64,000 nucleotides of DNA. It comes from Endozoicomonas sp965261315 (GTDB lineage Bacteria > Pseudomonadota > Gammaproteobacteria > Pseudomonadales > Endozoicomonadaceae). The stretch spans positions 51,967 through 115,966 of the forward strand of contig CBDHDM010000017.1 of NCBI GenBank assembly GCA_965261315.1, written 5' to 3'. Below, piece after piece: positions 54,732 to 63,821 of this stretch (within the stretch, counting starts at the first letter, position 1; each line of letters opens with the position of its first letter). The position numbers and the translations under genes are program-made. The notes beneath the pieces are model-generated. The model was not told where the DNA came from. It worked only from the letters and a program-made list of their open reading frames with translations, and searched no databases.

Positions 54732-55253
54732 ATGACATTCACAAGCAGTATTAAATCGGGTTTCAGGCATTGGATGATGTCTTCTGCTCTGCTCCTTTTG
54801 GTTTGGGGTGTAGCTAATCCAGTGATTGCCGAGAGCATGATTCCTGAAGCCAGAGTCTTGAATCAGGAACCGGTTCAGCTGGGAAATTACCAGATATATT
54901 TCAGTGCTTTTAACAGTACATTTATCCCGCCCGGTGTCGCTGAGCAGTATAGTCTCCGTCGGGGAGGCCGCTATGGTGTCGTTAACATTGCCATTCGGGA
55001 TGTTGTCGTGGATGACCTGGGAAAAGCGGTTACTGGCAAGATAAGTGGTCATACCATGAACCTGCTGACTCAGAAAACCAGGCTGAAGTTTTCTGAAGTT
55101 ACTGAAGGCAGTGCGATTTACTATCTGGCAGACTTTAAGTTTTCAGACGAAGAACTGCTAAAATTTGCCATTGATGTTAAGCCCCAGGGAAGTTCCCGGA
55201 GTGAGACGCTCCGTTTTGAACAGACCTTTTATAATGACAATGCTGACCATTGA
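54732..55253 (+). CDS. DUF4426 exported protein
   Basis: A 173-residue periplasmic protein with signal peptide (SSALLLLVWGVANPVIA, cleavage before ESM). The rest is beta-rich: LGNYQIYFSAFNSTFIPPGVAEQY is the start of the DUF4426 domain. Function is unknown. It begins 16 bases after metW and precedes rdgB, the same order as in Pseudomonas, so it probably belongs to this operon. GGGGGAAG precedes the ATG. Confidence 0.9.
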   Translation: MTFTSSIKSGFRHWMMSSALLLLVWGVANPVIAESMIPEARVLNQEPVQLGNYQIYFSAFNSTFIPPGVAEQYSLRRGGRYGVVNIAIRDVVVDDLGKAVTGKISGHTMNLLTQKTRLKFSEVTEGSAIYYLADFKFSDEELLKFAIDVKPQGSSRSETLRFEQTFYNDNADH

Positions 55254-55344
55254 GATGTTTCTTTGCTCATCGTTCGTGTAAGGTCGGCATTTCCAGCTCA
55301 GGGCTGTTTACAAATAGTGTTCTGAAAGCGTTATGAGAAGTGTT

Positions 55345-55968
55345 ATGACCAAGGATATTCGTCAGGTTGTGCTCGCTAGTGGTAACAAAGGCAAGCTGGC
55401 TGAGTTTCAGCAGTTGCTGGAGCCTCTGGATATCAGGATGACCCCCCAAAGTGAGTTTGGCATTGGCACAAACTTTCCGGAAGCAGAAGAAACAGGCCTG
55501 ACTTTTATTGAAAATGCCATTCTCAAGGCTCGTTATGCTGCCGGGATATCAGGTTTTCCGGTCATTGCTGATGACTCGGGTCTTGAAGTTGATTATCTCA
55601 ACGGTGAACCCGGTATATACTCTGCCCGTTATGCAGGGTCAGAGGCTTCTGCTGCAGATAATAATCAGAAGCTGCTGAATCGTTTGCAGGGGGTGAAATC
55701 CTCAGAGAGAACCGGGCGCTTCCATTGTGTGCTGGTTTATCTTCGCCATGAAAATGACCCAACGCCCATCATTGCCCATGGCAAATGGGAAGGTTATATC
55801 ATTGAAGAAACACTGGGCGATCATGGCTTTGGCTATGACCCTTTGTTTCTGGTCCCTGCAGAGCATCGTACGGCGGCAGAGCTGCCATCAGAGTTGAAAA
55901 ACCGGTTAAGCCATCGTGCTCAGGCTTTGCAGCAGCTGGTTGGCTACCTCAAGGAGATGAAACACTGA
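55345..55968 (+). CDS. rdgB: XTP/dITP diphosphatase
   Basis: Removes deaminated purine nucleoside triphosphates from the pool (ITP, XTP). Ham1/RdgB family: VVLASGNKGKLAEFQQLL, ETGLTFIENAILKARYAA, ADDSGLEVDYLNGEPGIYSARYAG, and GDHGFGYDPLFLVP near the C-terminus. I use the ATG at 55345 (207 residues); an ATG at 55333 is also in frame. Fourth gene in the metX-hemW block. Confidence 0.96.
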   Translation: MTKDIRQVVLASGNKGKLAEFQQLLEPLDIRMTPQSEFGIGTNFPEAEETGLTFIENAILKARYAAGISGFPVIADDSGLEVDYLNGEPGIYSARYAGSEASAADNNQKLLNRLQGVKSSERTGRFHCVLVYLRHENDPTPIIAHGKWEGYIIEETLGDHGFGYDPLFLVPAEHRTAAELPSELKNRLSHRAQALQQLVGYLKEMKH

Positions 55969-55995
55969 GACTTTTTTGTTTTCAGTGCCGTCAAC

Positions 55996-57153
55996 ATGCT
56001 AAAGCTTCCCCCGTTGAGTCTATATATTCATGTGCCATGGTGCGTGAAGAAGTGTCCCTATTGTGATTTCAATTCACACCGGATTACAGGCGATATTCCT
56101 GAAGATGCCTACATAAAGGCGTTACTGAATGACTTTGAGAACGAGCTGGAAGGCGTTCAGGGGCGTCCAGTGCATTCAATTTTTATCGGAGGGGGGACGC
56201 CCAGCCTGCTAACAGCAAATGCTTACCAGAAGCTGTTTAAAGGCCTTCAGGCGCAGGTGAAGTTCTCGGATGATATTGAGATCACCATGGAGGCCAATCC
56301 CGGTACATACGAGCATGATCGTTTTCAGGCCTACCTGGATGTTGGAGTGAACCGGCTTTCGTTAGGGATTCAAAGCTTTCAGGATGATAAGTTAGCAGCT
56401 CTGGGTCGTATCCATTGTGCCGATGAAGCCCGGCAGGCAGTTGCCTCAATTACCAGCAGTGGCTTCAACAATATTAATATTGATTTGATGCATGGCCTGC
56501 CGGGGCAATCTCCTGATGATGCCCTTTACGATCTGAAGCAGGCCATTGACCTTCAGCCAGCGCATATCTCCTGGTATCAGCTGACTATTGAGCCAAACAC
56601 CGTATTTTATTCGAAAACACCGGTATTACCGCCTGATGATACGCTCTGGGATATCCAGGAAGCAGGACAGGCTTTGTTGGCATCGGCTGGCTTTAAACAG
56701 TATGAAATTTCTGCTTATAGTCAGCCTGGTCGACGCTCAAAACATAACCTGAACTACTGGCAGTTTGGTGATTATATCGGTATTGGCGCGGGAGCCCATG
56801 GCAAGTTAACGGATCTATCAACTGGACAGATTTATCGAAACTGGAAAACTCGAATGCCTGCGGATTACCTGGCTGCTGATAACTACATTTCCCATGCCTT
56901 TGAGGCAGGACGACGAGTGCTGGAAGTAGATGAATTGCCCATCGAGTTTATGATGAATGTGCTGCGGCTTCATGATGGCATTGATGCTCAGCTCTATGGA
57001 GAGAGAACCGGGCAGGCATTGGGTAGTATTAACCAACAGCTGAAACTTGCCCAACAAAAAGGGTTGTTGGAACCTATTGAGTTAGTGAACAGGTTCAAGC
57101 CTACCCAGACAGGGAGGCTCTTTCTAAATGATTTGCTGGAGTTGTTTGCGTAA
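55996..57153 (+). CDS. hemW: HemW, radical SAM heme chaperone
   Basis: A 385-residue radical SAM protein, related to coproporphyrinogen dehydrogenase HemN but now seen as a heme chaperone. The cluster motif is C16-x3-C20-x2-C23 (WCVKKCPYCDFNSH). GGGTPSLL, EANPGTYE, NRLSLGIQSF and the ISAY segment follow in the usual order. It lacks the extra N-terminal region of HemN. Last gene of the metX-metW-DUF4426-rdgB-hemW block, 27 bases after rdgB. Confidence 0.94.
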   Translation: MLKLPPLSLYIHVPWCVKKCPYCDFNSHRITGDIPEDAYIKALLNDFENELEGVQGRPVHSIFIGGGTPSLLTANAYQKLFKGLQAQVKFSDDIEITMEANPGTYEHDRFQAYLDVGVNRLSLGIQSFQDDKLAALGRIHCADEARQAVASITSSGFNNINIDLMHGLPGQSPDDALYDLKQAIDLQPAHISWYQLTIEPNTVFYSKTPVLPPDDTLWDIQEAGQALLASAGFKQYEISAYSQPGRRSKHNLNYWQFGDYIGIGAGAHGKLTDLSTGQIYRNWKTRMPADYLAADNYISHAFEAGRRVLEVDELPIEFMMNVLRLHDGIDAQLYGERTGQALGSINQQLKLAQQKGLLEPIELVNRFKPTQTGRLFLNDLLELFA

Positions 57154-57184
57154 GTGTCTAGTATGGTTCTGAGATTTGTTCAGA

Positions 57185-57340
57185 TCAGCCTTCTCCTTTG
57201 GGTGTTATCTTTTCCCCAGATGCCGTAAAAAGATCTATTTCAAATGTAACCTCCTGTTTGGTATCAACCCTTATTTCTTTTACAACCTTCTTGAAATCTT
57301 GGATACAGGTTTCTACTTGCCCTTCAAATTTGCGCATTCC
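57185..57340 (-). pseudogene. C-terminal remnant of an unknown gene cut by IS21
   Basis: On the minus strand an open frame of about 50 codons (RKFEGQVETCIQDFKKVVKE, IRVDTKQEVTFEIDL, ASGEKITPKGEG, stop) ends at 57185. It has protein-like amino-acid alternation and codon use and no start. It begins where the IS21-type end sequence stops, so it looks like the tail of a host gene interrupted by the insertion. Confidence 0.35.
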
Positions 57341-57391
57341 GGAGCATTCGGCCACCCCTTCTCGGAGCGCAGCGACGCATCGGTTTGCAGC

Positions 57392-58147
57392 TTAGGACGT
57401 AGGTTCGGACTTCGCCAGTTTTGCCTGTTTCTTTCTCAGTGATTCACCCTTCAGGTGGACGCGGTGAGCGTTATGAATCAGCCGGTCCAGAATCACATCT
57501 GCCAGTGTCGGATCACCGATCAGTTCATGCCAATGATCAACCGGCATCTGGCTGGTAATCAGGGTGCTCTTGAGGTTATGCCGGTCCTCAACCAACTCCA
57601 GCAGGTCGCGCCTGTGACTCTCGTTCAATGGTGCCAGCCCCCAGTCATCCAGAAGGAGCAAGTCGGGTTTGGCCAGTCCTGTCATTACCTTCAGGTAACG
57701 ACCATCAGCGCGGGCAAGGCTCAGGTCCTGAAGCAGTCTTGGTAGCCTCTGGTACTGGACGGTATAACCATCACGACAGGCTTTCTGAGCCAGGGCACAA
57801 GCCAGCCAGGTTTTACCAACCCCGGTTGGTCCGGTGATAATGACGTTTTGATGATCCTTTATCCAGCCACTGCCCAGTAACTGTTGGAACTGATCCCGCT
57901 TAAGACCGCGAGGGTGGCGGAAGTCAATGTCTTCCATGCAAGCATACTGCCTTAGTCGTGCATTTTTTAATCGATTCTTCAGGTGACGGTTATCACGGGC
58001 AGTTATTTCACGATCAACCATCAGACCCAGTCGTTCATCAAACGACAGTTGATCTATATCTGAACTGCTTAACTGTTCATTAAGTGCTTCTTGCATGCCT
58101 GACAGCTTCAGCGTTTGCATTTTTTCTAATGTTGGATTCAATAACAT
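57392..58147 (-). mobile_element. istB: IstB-like ATPase of an IS21-family element
   Basis: A 251-residue DnaC-like AAA+ helper that assists the IstA transposase. Walker A GPTGVGKTWLA, Walker B LLLLDDWGLAPL, and sensor TLITSQMPVDHWHELIGDPT. It is complete. The partner transposase gene istA lies just upstream but is cut short, so the element cannot move on its own. Downstream (about 57340-57390) are short repeats (GGTGGCCGAATGCTCCGG) of the type found at IS21 ends. Confidence 0.93.
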
Positions 58148-58177
58148 GGTTCTGGTTCCTTTCTCATTCGTATTGGC

Positions 58178-58360
58178 TTAGTTGAAATAGTCAGAACCAC
58201 GAAGGTTCTCATGATGATCCGGCAATGGGGCTTCCGGTTCCAGTTGCGGCAACGGTTGTTGATCCAGATTGTGCTTCAGGATGGATTCGAGACTGCGGTA
58301 TGAGCAGGCATCCATATAGAGTGCACGACGACAGGCGTTTTCAAGCCGGTCATTACCATC
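58178..58360 (-). pseudogene. istA: IstA transposase, C-terminal fragment
   Basis: In the frame ending at the TAA at 58178 the sequence reads GNDRLENACRRALYMDACSY, then RSLESILKHNLDQQPLPQ and ENLRGSDYFN, the C-terminus of IS21-family IstA. It is cut at 58360 by the end of the IS4-like element, leaving about 60 codons of about 500. The usual gap to istB remains. Confidence 0.8.
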
Positions 58361-58718
58361 AATGGCACTGACTTAAGGCCCTACCCCTTGTATTTATTGA
58401 GCCTCCGAGCTTGTGATCTTGAGTGCTGTAACCTCTGATGTGGCTTTGGTCGTCTTTTTACCGCTCGTGGTTCTGACCTTCCCGGACGATTGGCAACAAT
58501 GTGCTGACCAATAATTTTCAGCATACTGTTGACCTTTCTTTCCAGTGAATCAACTGATGCCATCAGTAATGTTTGATGAAAGGAAGCAAGGGTCTCCTGT
58601 GCTGCTTTAAAGCTGATTTCTCTCAGCTTCTTCCCGATATACTGCGCGGCCCTTCCCATTAACGCCTTGATCAAGTTGAAAACAAGGAGATTAATGCAAA
58701 TTTCGTAACTGCTCATAT

Positions 58719-59278
58719 TTAACTGGCAATAACAGTTTCCTGATGACCTGATGCTTGCAGTACCAGATCTTTTAGACGAGGTAACAGGTTTGTTCCAGAA
58801 AGCCTGTCTTTCAGATATTTGGCAAACGAAATCCCATGCTGCTTACAGGTCTTTTTCAGGCTGGCAAAAGTATCACGGCACATTTGGCCAAGGTCACTGC
58901 GGGTTCCACCGCTGACTTTTCGCCTTTTCACGTACTCCCTGATCTGCCTTTCCATCAGGTTGTTATGTAACGGTAGCCACGGGTATTCAAGAACCAGTAA
59001 CAGCCTCCTCCCTGACAACCATCAGCTTCCCCAATACCGTTTGCAAGTCAGGATAATCAACCCGGGTTGTTACCCAGTGGTTAAAATCTCGCTTTATTTG
59101 CTGCTTCTTTTTTTCTGTGGGATTTTGTCGGTAGTCGTCCAGGTCATCGTAAATGAGCCAGTACTGATCCTGAATCCAGTCTCTGGCCGCTCTTTCCAGT
59201 GCATTTCCCGGGATTAGCTTATCCAAAGGCCTGCCTGCATGGTACCAACACAGTGAATGTTGAAAGGCAGTGTCAAAC
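58719..59278 (-). pseudogene. IS66-like transposase, C-terminal part
   Basis: Reads FDTAFQHSLCWYHAGRPLDK, then WLIYDDLDDYRQNPTEKKKQ and VDYPDLQTVLGKL, with a frame switch near 59000 (one extra G in GAGGAGG). It ends with EYPWLPLHNNLMERQIREYV, KRRKVSGGTRSDLG and CRDTFASLKKTC, the IS66-type DDE C-terminus. The open frame runs right up to the ISKra4-like end at 59278, so that element probably inserted into it. Confidence 0.65.
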
Positions 59279-60318
59279 GGGTGAAATTAAAAGTGTTCAT
59301 CAGGGCCTTTCCGGCCCACAAAACCTACATTTGAACGATAATATAGGAGTATTTCTCACCCATCATTAAGTACCATGTCCTCACCTATGTCTCTTGCTGA
59401 TAGACTTGCTGCCCACCCTGAACTTGAACGTAGAGTTTCTACACTCTTGGATATTGTTGAAGCCGAGTCTGGCCTCATGGATCAAGCGGACGATGCTGAA
59501 GAGGCTGTCATTGCTAACCTGCGTAGTATGGGCAATGAACTGCTTACTGACTGGGGTACCTGCAGCATTATTGTATTGATGTTCCTGAGTCTTCTATCCG
59601 CGCCATAACTCTTGAGCATGCAAGCTGCATGCAAAATGAATCCATCAGTGCATTACAAAATCGCCAGAACTGCCTTGGTGAAGCTGCACAGTTCGTAGGA
59701 GAAATGGATGGAAGCATGATTCCTGTTGTCCTCTTCGATGAAGAAGCAGAAGGTGACAAACGCAAAACGCGTAAAACTGAATGGCAGGAAGCTAAAGTGA
59801 TGGAGCGACCTGGATTACCAACCAGACAAAGAGGATGTTTGGAGAGCAAGGCAGTTATCTTGTTGATTATTACCATCTCTCTGAGTACTTCGCGGATGCG
59901 GCAGAAGAGTGTGTCGGCATTAATATGGAAGCTCGTGTGCAGTGGCGGCATATCCAGCAGGAGCGTATGAAATCTGGAAATATTAGTTCGGTCATGGCAG
60001 AGCTGGATTTGCACAGAAATGGAAAGAAAGGCAAGGCGTCCAATAAATCAGAGCAGTGTCACCGGTATCTTCGAAATCGCCCGGGACAATTCGAATATGC
60101 AGCTGCGGAAGCAGCCCATCTTCCGATAGGATCTGGTGAAATAGAAAGTTCGAACAGTGCGATCGTGCAGATGCGACTAAAAATACCAGGTGCCTGGTGG
60201 AAACCTTCCAACGCAGGAGCAATGCTTTGCTTAAGAACATTGCGTTCTAACGGGGATTGGGATAACTACTGGAAAAAAGCAGAGTAATGGGTGGATGGAA
60301 CACTTTTAATTCCACCCG
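59278..60318 (+). mobile_element. ISKra4-like element, internally deleted
   Basis: Imperfect terminal inverted repeats bound 1041 bases: CGGGTGAAATTAAAAGTGTT from 59278 and its near-match (CGGGTGGAATTAAAAGTGTT when inverted) ending at 60318. Transposase pieces in three frames lie inside: LERRVSTLLDIVEAESG (from 59375), GEMDGSMIPVVLFDEEAE to KRKTRKTEWQEAKV (about 59600-59800), and YLVDYYHLSEYFADAAEE to LPIGSGEIESSNSAIVQM and LKIPGAWWKPSNAGAML (59835-60287). The stretch between EWQEAK and YLVDYY is missing more than 100 residues. The element is inactive. Confidence 0.75.
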
Positions 60319-60477
60319 CTGAAGACAGTCATCAACGAGTGAAAGGAACTCTGGACTACACTTGGTCATGGCTTGCTCGGAGGTTGGAATATCACGACTT
60401 TTTATAGTCGCTCTCTTTCGGGCAAGCCCTGATTTTATTGACCTTTAGCCTTAAGTCAGTGCCATTGGGATTTATCC

Positions 60478-61115
60478 CGACAAGGGATATGGGATGCCCT
60501 GGGGGAGATGATGCGAAAGAGCTATAGCCGACAAGATGGGATAATAATGAACGTGGCTCAGCTTTGCATTGACTCCGGTGGCCACTTTACCGATGAAGTT
60601 TATGCATTCTGCCGAAAAATGGGGGCCGACTGGGCTATCCCCATTAAGGGTTCCTCACTTTCTGGAAAACCCATCACCACCTTTCCCAAAACCAAAAATA
60701 AAAATAAAAAAGGTGTTTTCCTGACAATGATCGGGACAGATACCGCCAAAGAATTGATATACCAGCGCTATCGTATATTGGAGCCAGGGCAGGGTTATTG
60801 CCATTGGCCAATCAAGGATTGCTTTGATGAAGATTACTTCAAGCAGGCAACCGCTGAAGAAAAGATAAAGAAATACAGGAACGGATTTCCATATTTCACA
60901 TGGGATGCCAAGAACCGGAGAAATGAAGCCCTGAATTGTCGGGTTTATTCCCTGGCTGCAATAAGAATTCTTCGCAACACCGTGGTATTAATCCGGATCG
61001 ACTGTCATTAAGTCGGGCGGGTCCGGAAAGTGGCAGTGAAAATCCGGAAATCGAAGAAGAAAATAATAAAAAGCCAATAAGAAGATCCTCCCGAAGTTCC
61101 TACTTACAGAGATAA
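60478..61115 (+). pseudogene. Phage terminase large subunit (GpA type), 3' part
   Basis: The nuclease half of a lambda GpA-like terminase, which cuts and packages phage DNA. It runs IWDALGEMMRKSY, then VAQLCIDSGGHFTDEVYAFC with the nuclease Asp, AIPIKGSSLSGKPI, YCHWPIKDCFDEDYFKQ and WDAKNRRNEALNCRVYSLAA. The 5' half is lost where the IS4-like element ends. A one-base frame change near 60975 lets the C-terminal tail (RGINPDRLSLSRAGPESG to RRSSRSSYLQR) continue to the stop at 61113-61115, four bases from the gpW gene. Confidence 0.82.
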
Positions 61116-61118
61116 ACC

Positions 61119-61319
61119 ATGATTACCGAAGCAGAATATAAAGCGCTAAAGAGAGCGGTTCTCCTGCGGGAGACAAGAACGGTGGAATTTGAAGGCCGAA
61201 AGGTGGAGTACAGCAGCTTTGCTGAAATGGAAAGGCGACTGCAGGCCATAGAGCGTGAACTGGTTAAGCAAAAGAAACGACCCAGGCAATACGGCATCTA
61301 TTCATCAAAGGGAGTTTGA
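61119..61319 (+). CDS. Phage head-tail joining protein gpW-like
   Basis: A 66-residue protein of the lambda gpW family, which plugs the filled head before tail attachment. MITEAEYKALKRAVL, EFEGRKVEYSSFAEMERRL and a basic tail ending GIYSSKGV match the family in length and pattern. It lies between terminase and portal genes as in lambda. Confidence 0.8.
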   Translation: MITEAEYKALKRAVLLRETRTVEFEGRKVEYSSFAEMERRLQAIERELVKQKKRPRQYGIYSSKGV

Positions 61320-61321
61320 GA

Positions 61322-62795
61322 ATGGGCTTTCTTGCCAACATTGTTCGGCGTTTTAAAAATGCTGCTTACACCGCTGCAGGGGCAGGCCGGAGAACAAAAA
61401 GCTGGTACGCCCCAGCCTTGTCGCCCAATACGGCGCTCACCGCTGACCTGAGTAAACTGATTAACCGCTCCCGGGCAGCGATTCGTAATGATCCATGGGC
61501 AAGCAGTGGTCTGGAAAAGCTGGTTAGTAATGTCATTGGTCGAGGTATCACGCCTAAATCGCTGGTGGATGACGATAGCTTACGGGAGCAATTACAGTCG
61601 CTATTTCTGGAATGGTCAGACGAATCTGATGCTGATGGTCTGCTCAGTTTCACCGGGCAGCAATCATTAATAACCCGCTCGATGTTTGAAGGTGGTGAAT
61701 GTTTTGTCAGGTTGCGTCCACGTAGGCCAGCGGATGGTCTTGTCGGTTCCCTTGCAGCTTCAGGTTGTTGAGTCAGAGTTCGTCCCCATCAGCTACAACC
61801 ATACGTTAGACAATGGCCATGTAATAAAAGCAGGTATTGAGTTTAACAAACTGGGCAAGCGGGTTGCTTACTATATGCATCGTGAGCATCCGGCAGAGTT
61901 TGCTTTTGATAGCACCAAACTCATCAGGGTGAAAGCTGAAAATGTCCTGCATGTTTTTGAAGCATCTGCGTCCTGGGCAACTCCGGGGCCAGCCATTACT
62001 GACACAGGTATTGGTCAGACTTTATCACCTGGATAAGTTTGATGATGCGACCCTGTACTACGTCAGGAAATAGCCAACCTGTTCACTGGCTTTATCAAGA
62101 AGCCTTCACCAGAACAGGAACCCATTGATCCATTAACCGGCAAGCCGTTTGAGTACGGAGATAATGGCCTGCCCATGGTTGCCATGGAACCCGGCACCAT
62201 GCAGGAATTAGCACCGGGAGAGGAAGTGGAGTTTAACAATCCTCCCGGCACCGCAGCTGATTACCCAAACTTTATGCGACAGCAGTTGATGGCCATTGCT
62301 GCCGGTATCGGGCTTCCGTTTGAATTGCTATCCGGAGATATGGCAGGGGTAAGTGACAGAGCCTTGCGATTAATCCTCAATGAGTTTCGCCGGCGCATTC
62401 AGCAGATTCAGCACAACCAGATCATCTTTCAGTTCTGTCGCCCGGTCTGGAACCGTTGGCTGGATATGGCTGTACTCAATGGCTCTATCAATCTTCCTGA
62501 CTATGCCAACAAACAGCGTGCTTATCGTCGTGTGAAGTGGATCGCCCACGGCTGGCCCTATATGCACCCGGTTCAGGATATGCAGGCGCAGAAGATGGCC
62601 GTTCGCAGCGGATTCAAGTCTCGCTCTGAAGTGGTCAGCGAACAGGGTTATGACAGCGAGCAGATTGACGCAGAAATTGCCGCCGATAACCGCCGCTCCG
62701 ATGAGCTTGAACTGAAATACGACAGCGATGCCCGGGATCTGGAAACGGAGCCAACCCTTAATCTCAAAGAAAAGGACGACAGTGATGAGTCATAA
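61322..62795 (+). pseudogene. Phage portal protein (lambda gpB type), three frameshifts
   Basis: The dodecameric channel for DNA entry into the head. Starting at the ATG at 61322: LSKLINRSRAAIRNDPWASS, SNVIGRGITPKS, GGECFVRLRPRRPADGL (extra T near 61740), VVESEFVPISYNHTLDNG to VFE (extra base near 61965), LRPGQLRGQPLLTQVLVRLY, HLDKFDDATLY (shift near 62070), EIANLFTGFIKK, and then an intact C-terminal half with FMRQQLMAIAAGIGLPFELL and SGDMAGVSDRALRL. Reconstructed length is about 490 residues, usual for the family. Three frame breaks in one gene suggest decay of the prophage or poor base calls. Confidence 0.85.
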
Positions 62796-63786
62796 CCGGC
62801 AGTGGTTTACTTTCAAAAACGAAGCGGGGCAGACACCCGAACTGTTCATCTATGACGATATTGATGACTGGTTCGGAGTGTCAGCGCAGGGCGTGGTGGA
62901 TCAGATCCGAAATATGGACGCTACTGATATTAATGTCCGGATCAATTGCCGGGGCGGAATGGTCTTTGAAGGCATCGCCATATACAACACTCTGCGTCTG
63001 CACAAAGCTAATGTTCATATCAGTATTGAGGGACTTGCGGCGAGCATTGCCAGCGTTATTGCCATGGCCGGTGATACGGTCACCATCGCTGAAAACGCCA
63101 TGATCATGATTCATAACCCCTATGGTTGGGCGCAGGGTGATGCTGACGCAATGCGTAAAACAGCCGATGTAATGGACAAGATAGCCGACAGTATCGCGGT
63201 CTCTTACACCGCCCGAACCGGGAAAACCATCGAGGAAATGAAAGCCCTGATGGATAGTGAGACCTGGTACACGGCAACTGAAGCTCTGGCCGCTGGCCTG
63301 GTAGATAAGGTGGATACCCCCATCAAGGCCGCTGCCCACTTTGATGTATCCATGTTCAACAACGTACCGGATAACTATGGACGTTTCGAGCAAGCCAAAG
63401 ATCAGACGAAGGCACAAATTCAGACGGTGGAGCCGCAACCTGAGGCTGGTGCTCTGGTTATTGCTGATCTTTGTTGTCAGGCTGGTTATCCAGAAAAAAC
63501 CGCTGCATTTCTTAAAGCGACACTATCGGAAGCTCAGGTCAAGGCCCGGCTGGCCAACTATGACCAGATTAAAAACCTCTGCCAGACAGCTCACCACCCG
63601 GATAAAGCAGCGGATTTCATAAAAGACGACTGCTCAGTAGCCGACGTTCAAAACACTCTGTTTGAACTGCTCACCGCTGAAGATGAACCTATCAATACCG
63701 CTCTCACTCCCAAGCAGCAAGGCATGAAACAAACCACTGTCGCTATCGACACTCAGGCTATTTATAGCCGACGCAACCAAGCATAA
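62785..63786 (+). CDS. ClpP-like prohead protease
   Basis: A 333-residue phage head-maturation protease of the ClpP/S49 type, often with a scaffold function in its C-terminal part. The ATG at 62785 (AAGGA upstream) overlaps the portal stop by 11 bases. The ClpP domain shows NCRGGMVFEGIAIYNTL, IEGLAASIASVIAMAGD with the catalytic Ser, and MIMIHNPYGWAQGDAD with the His. The last 130 residues are Ala/Gln-rich and helical. Confidence 0.9.
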   Translation: MSHNRQWFTFKNEAGQTPELFIYDDIDDWFGVSAQGVVDQIRNMDATDINVRINCRGGMVFEGIAIYNTLRLHKANVHISIEGLAASIASVIAMAGDTVTIAENAMIMIHNPYGWAQGDADAMRKTADVMDKIADSIAVSYTARTGKTIEEMKALMDSETWYTATEALAAGLVDKVDTPIKAAAHFDVSMFNNVPDNYGRFEQAKDQTKAQIQTVEPQPEAGALVIADLCCQAGYPEKTAAFLKATLSEAQVKARLANYDQIKNLCQTAHHPDKAADFIKDDCSVADVQNTLFELLTAEDEPINTALTPKQQGMKQTTVAIDTQAIYSRRNQA

Positions 63787-63821
63787 CCCTCCCCCTAAAT
63801 CCTTAAAAAAGGACGTTAACG

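Larger units (their letters stand above)
58360..60467 (-). mobile_element. IS4-like element with 20-bp perfect terminal repeats, disrupted
   Basis: CAATGGCACTGACTTAAGGC at 58360-58379 recurs inverted at 60448-60467. Just inside the left repeat (58381-58716) lies an IS4-type transposase C-terminus (INLLVFNLIKALMGRAAQ, then RPGRSEPRAVKRRPKPHQRL). Just inside the right repeat (about 60319-60430, minus strand) an N-terminus-like segment reads ATIKSRDIPTSEQAMTKC. The middle is taken up by IS66-like and ISKra4-like remnants. The left flank is istA and the right flank is a phage terminase gene, so the element marks a rearrangement junction. No target duplication is visible. Confidence 0.7.
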
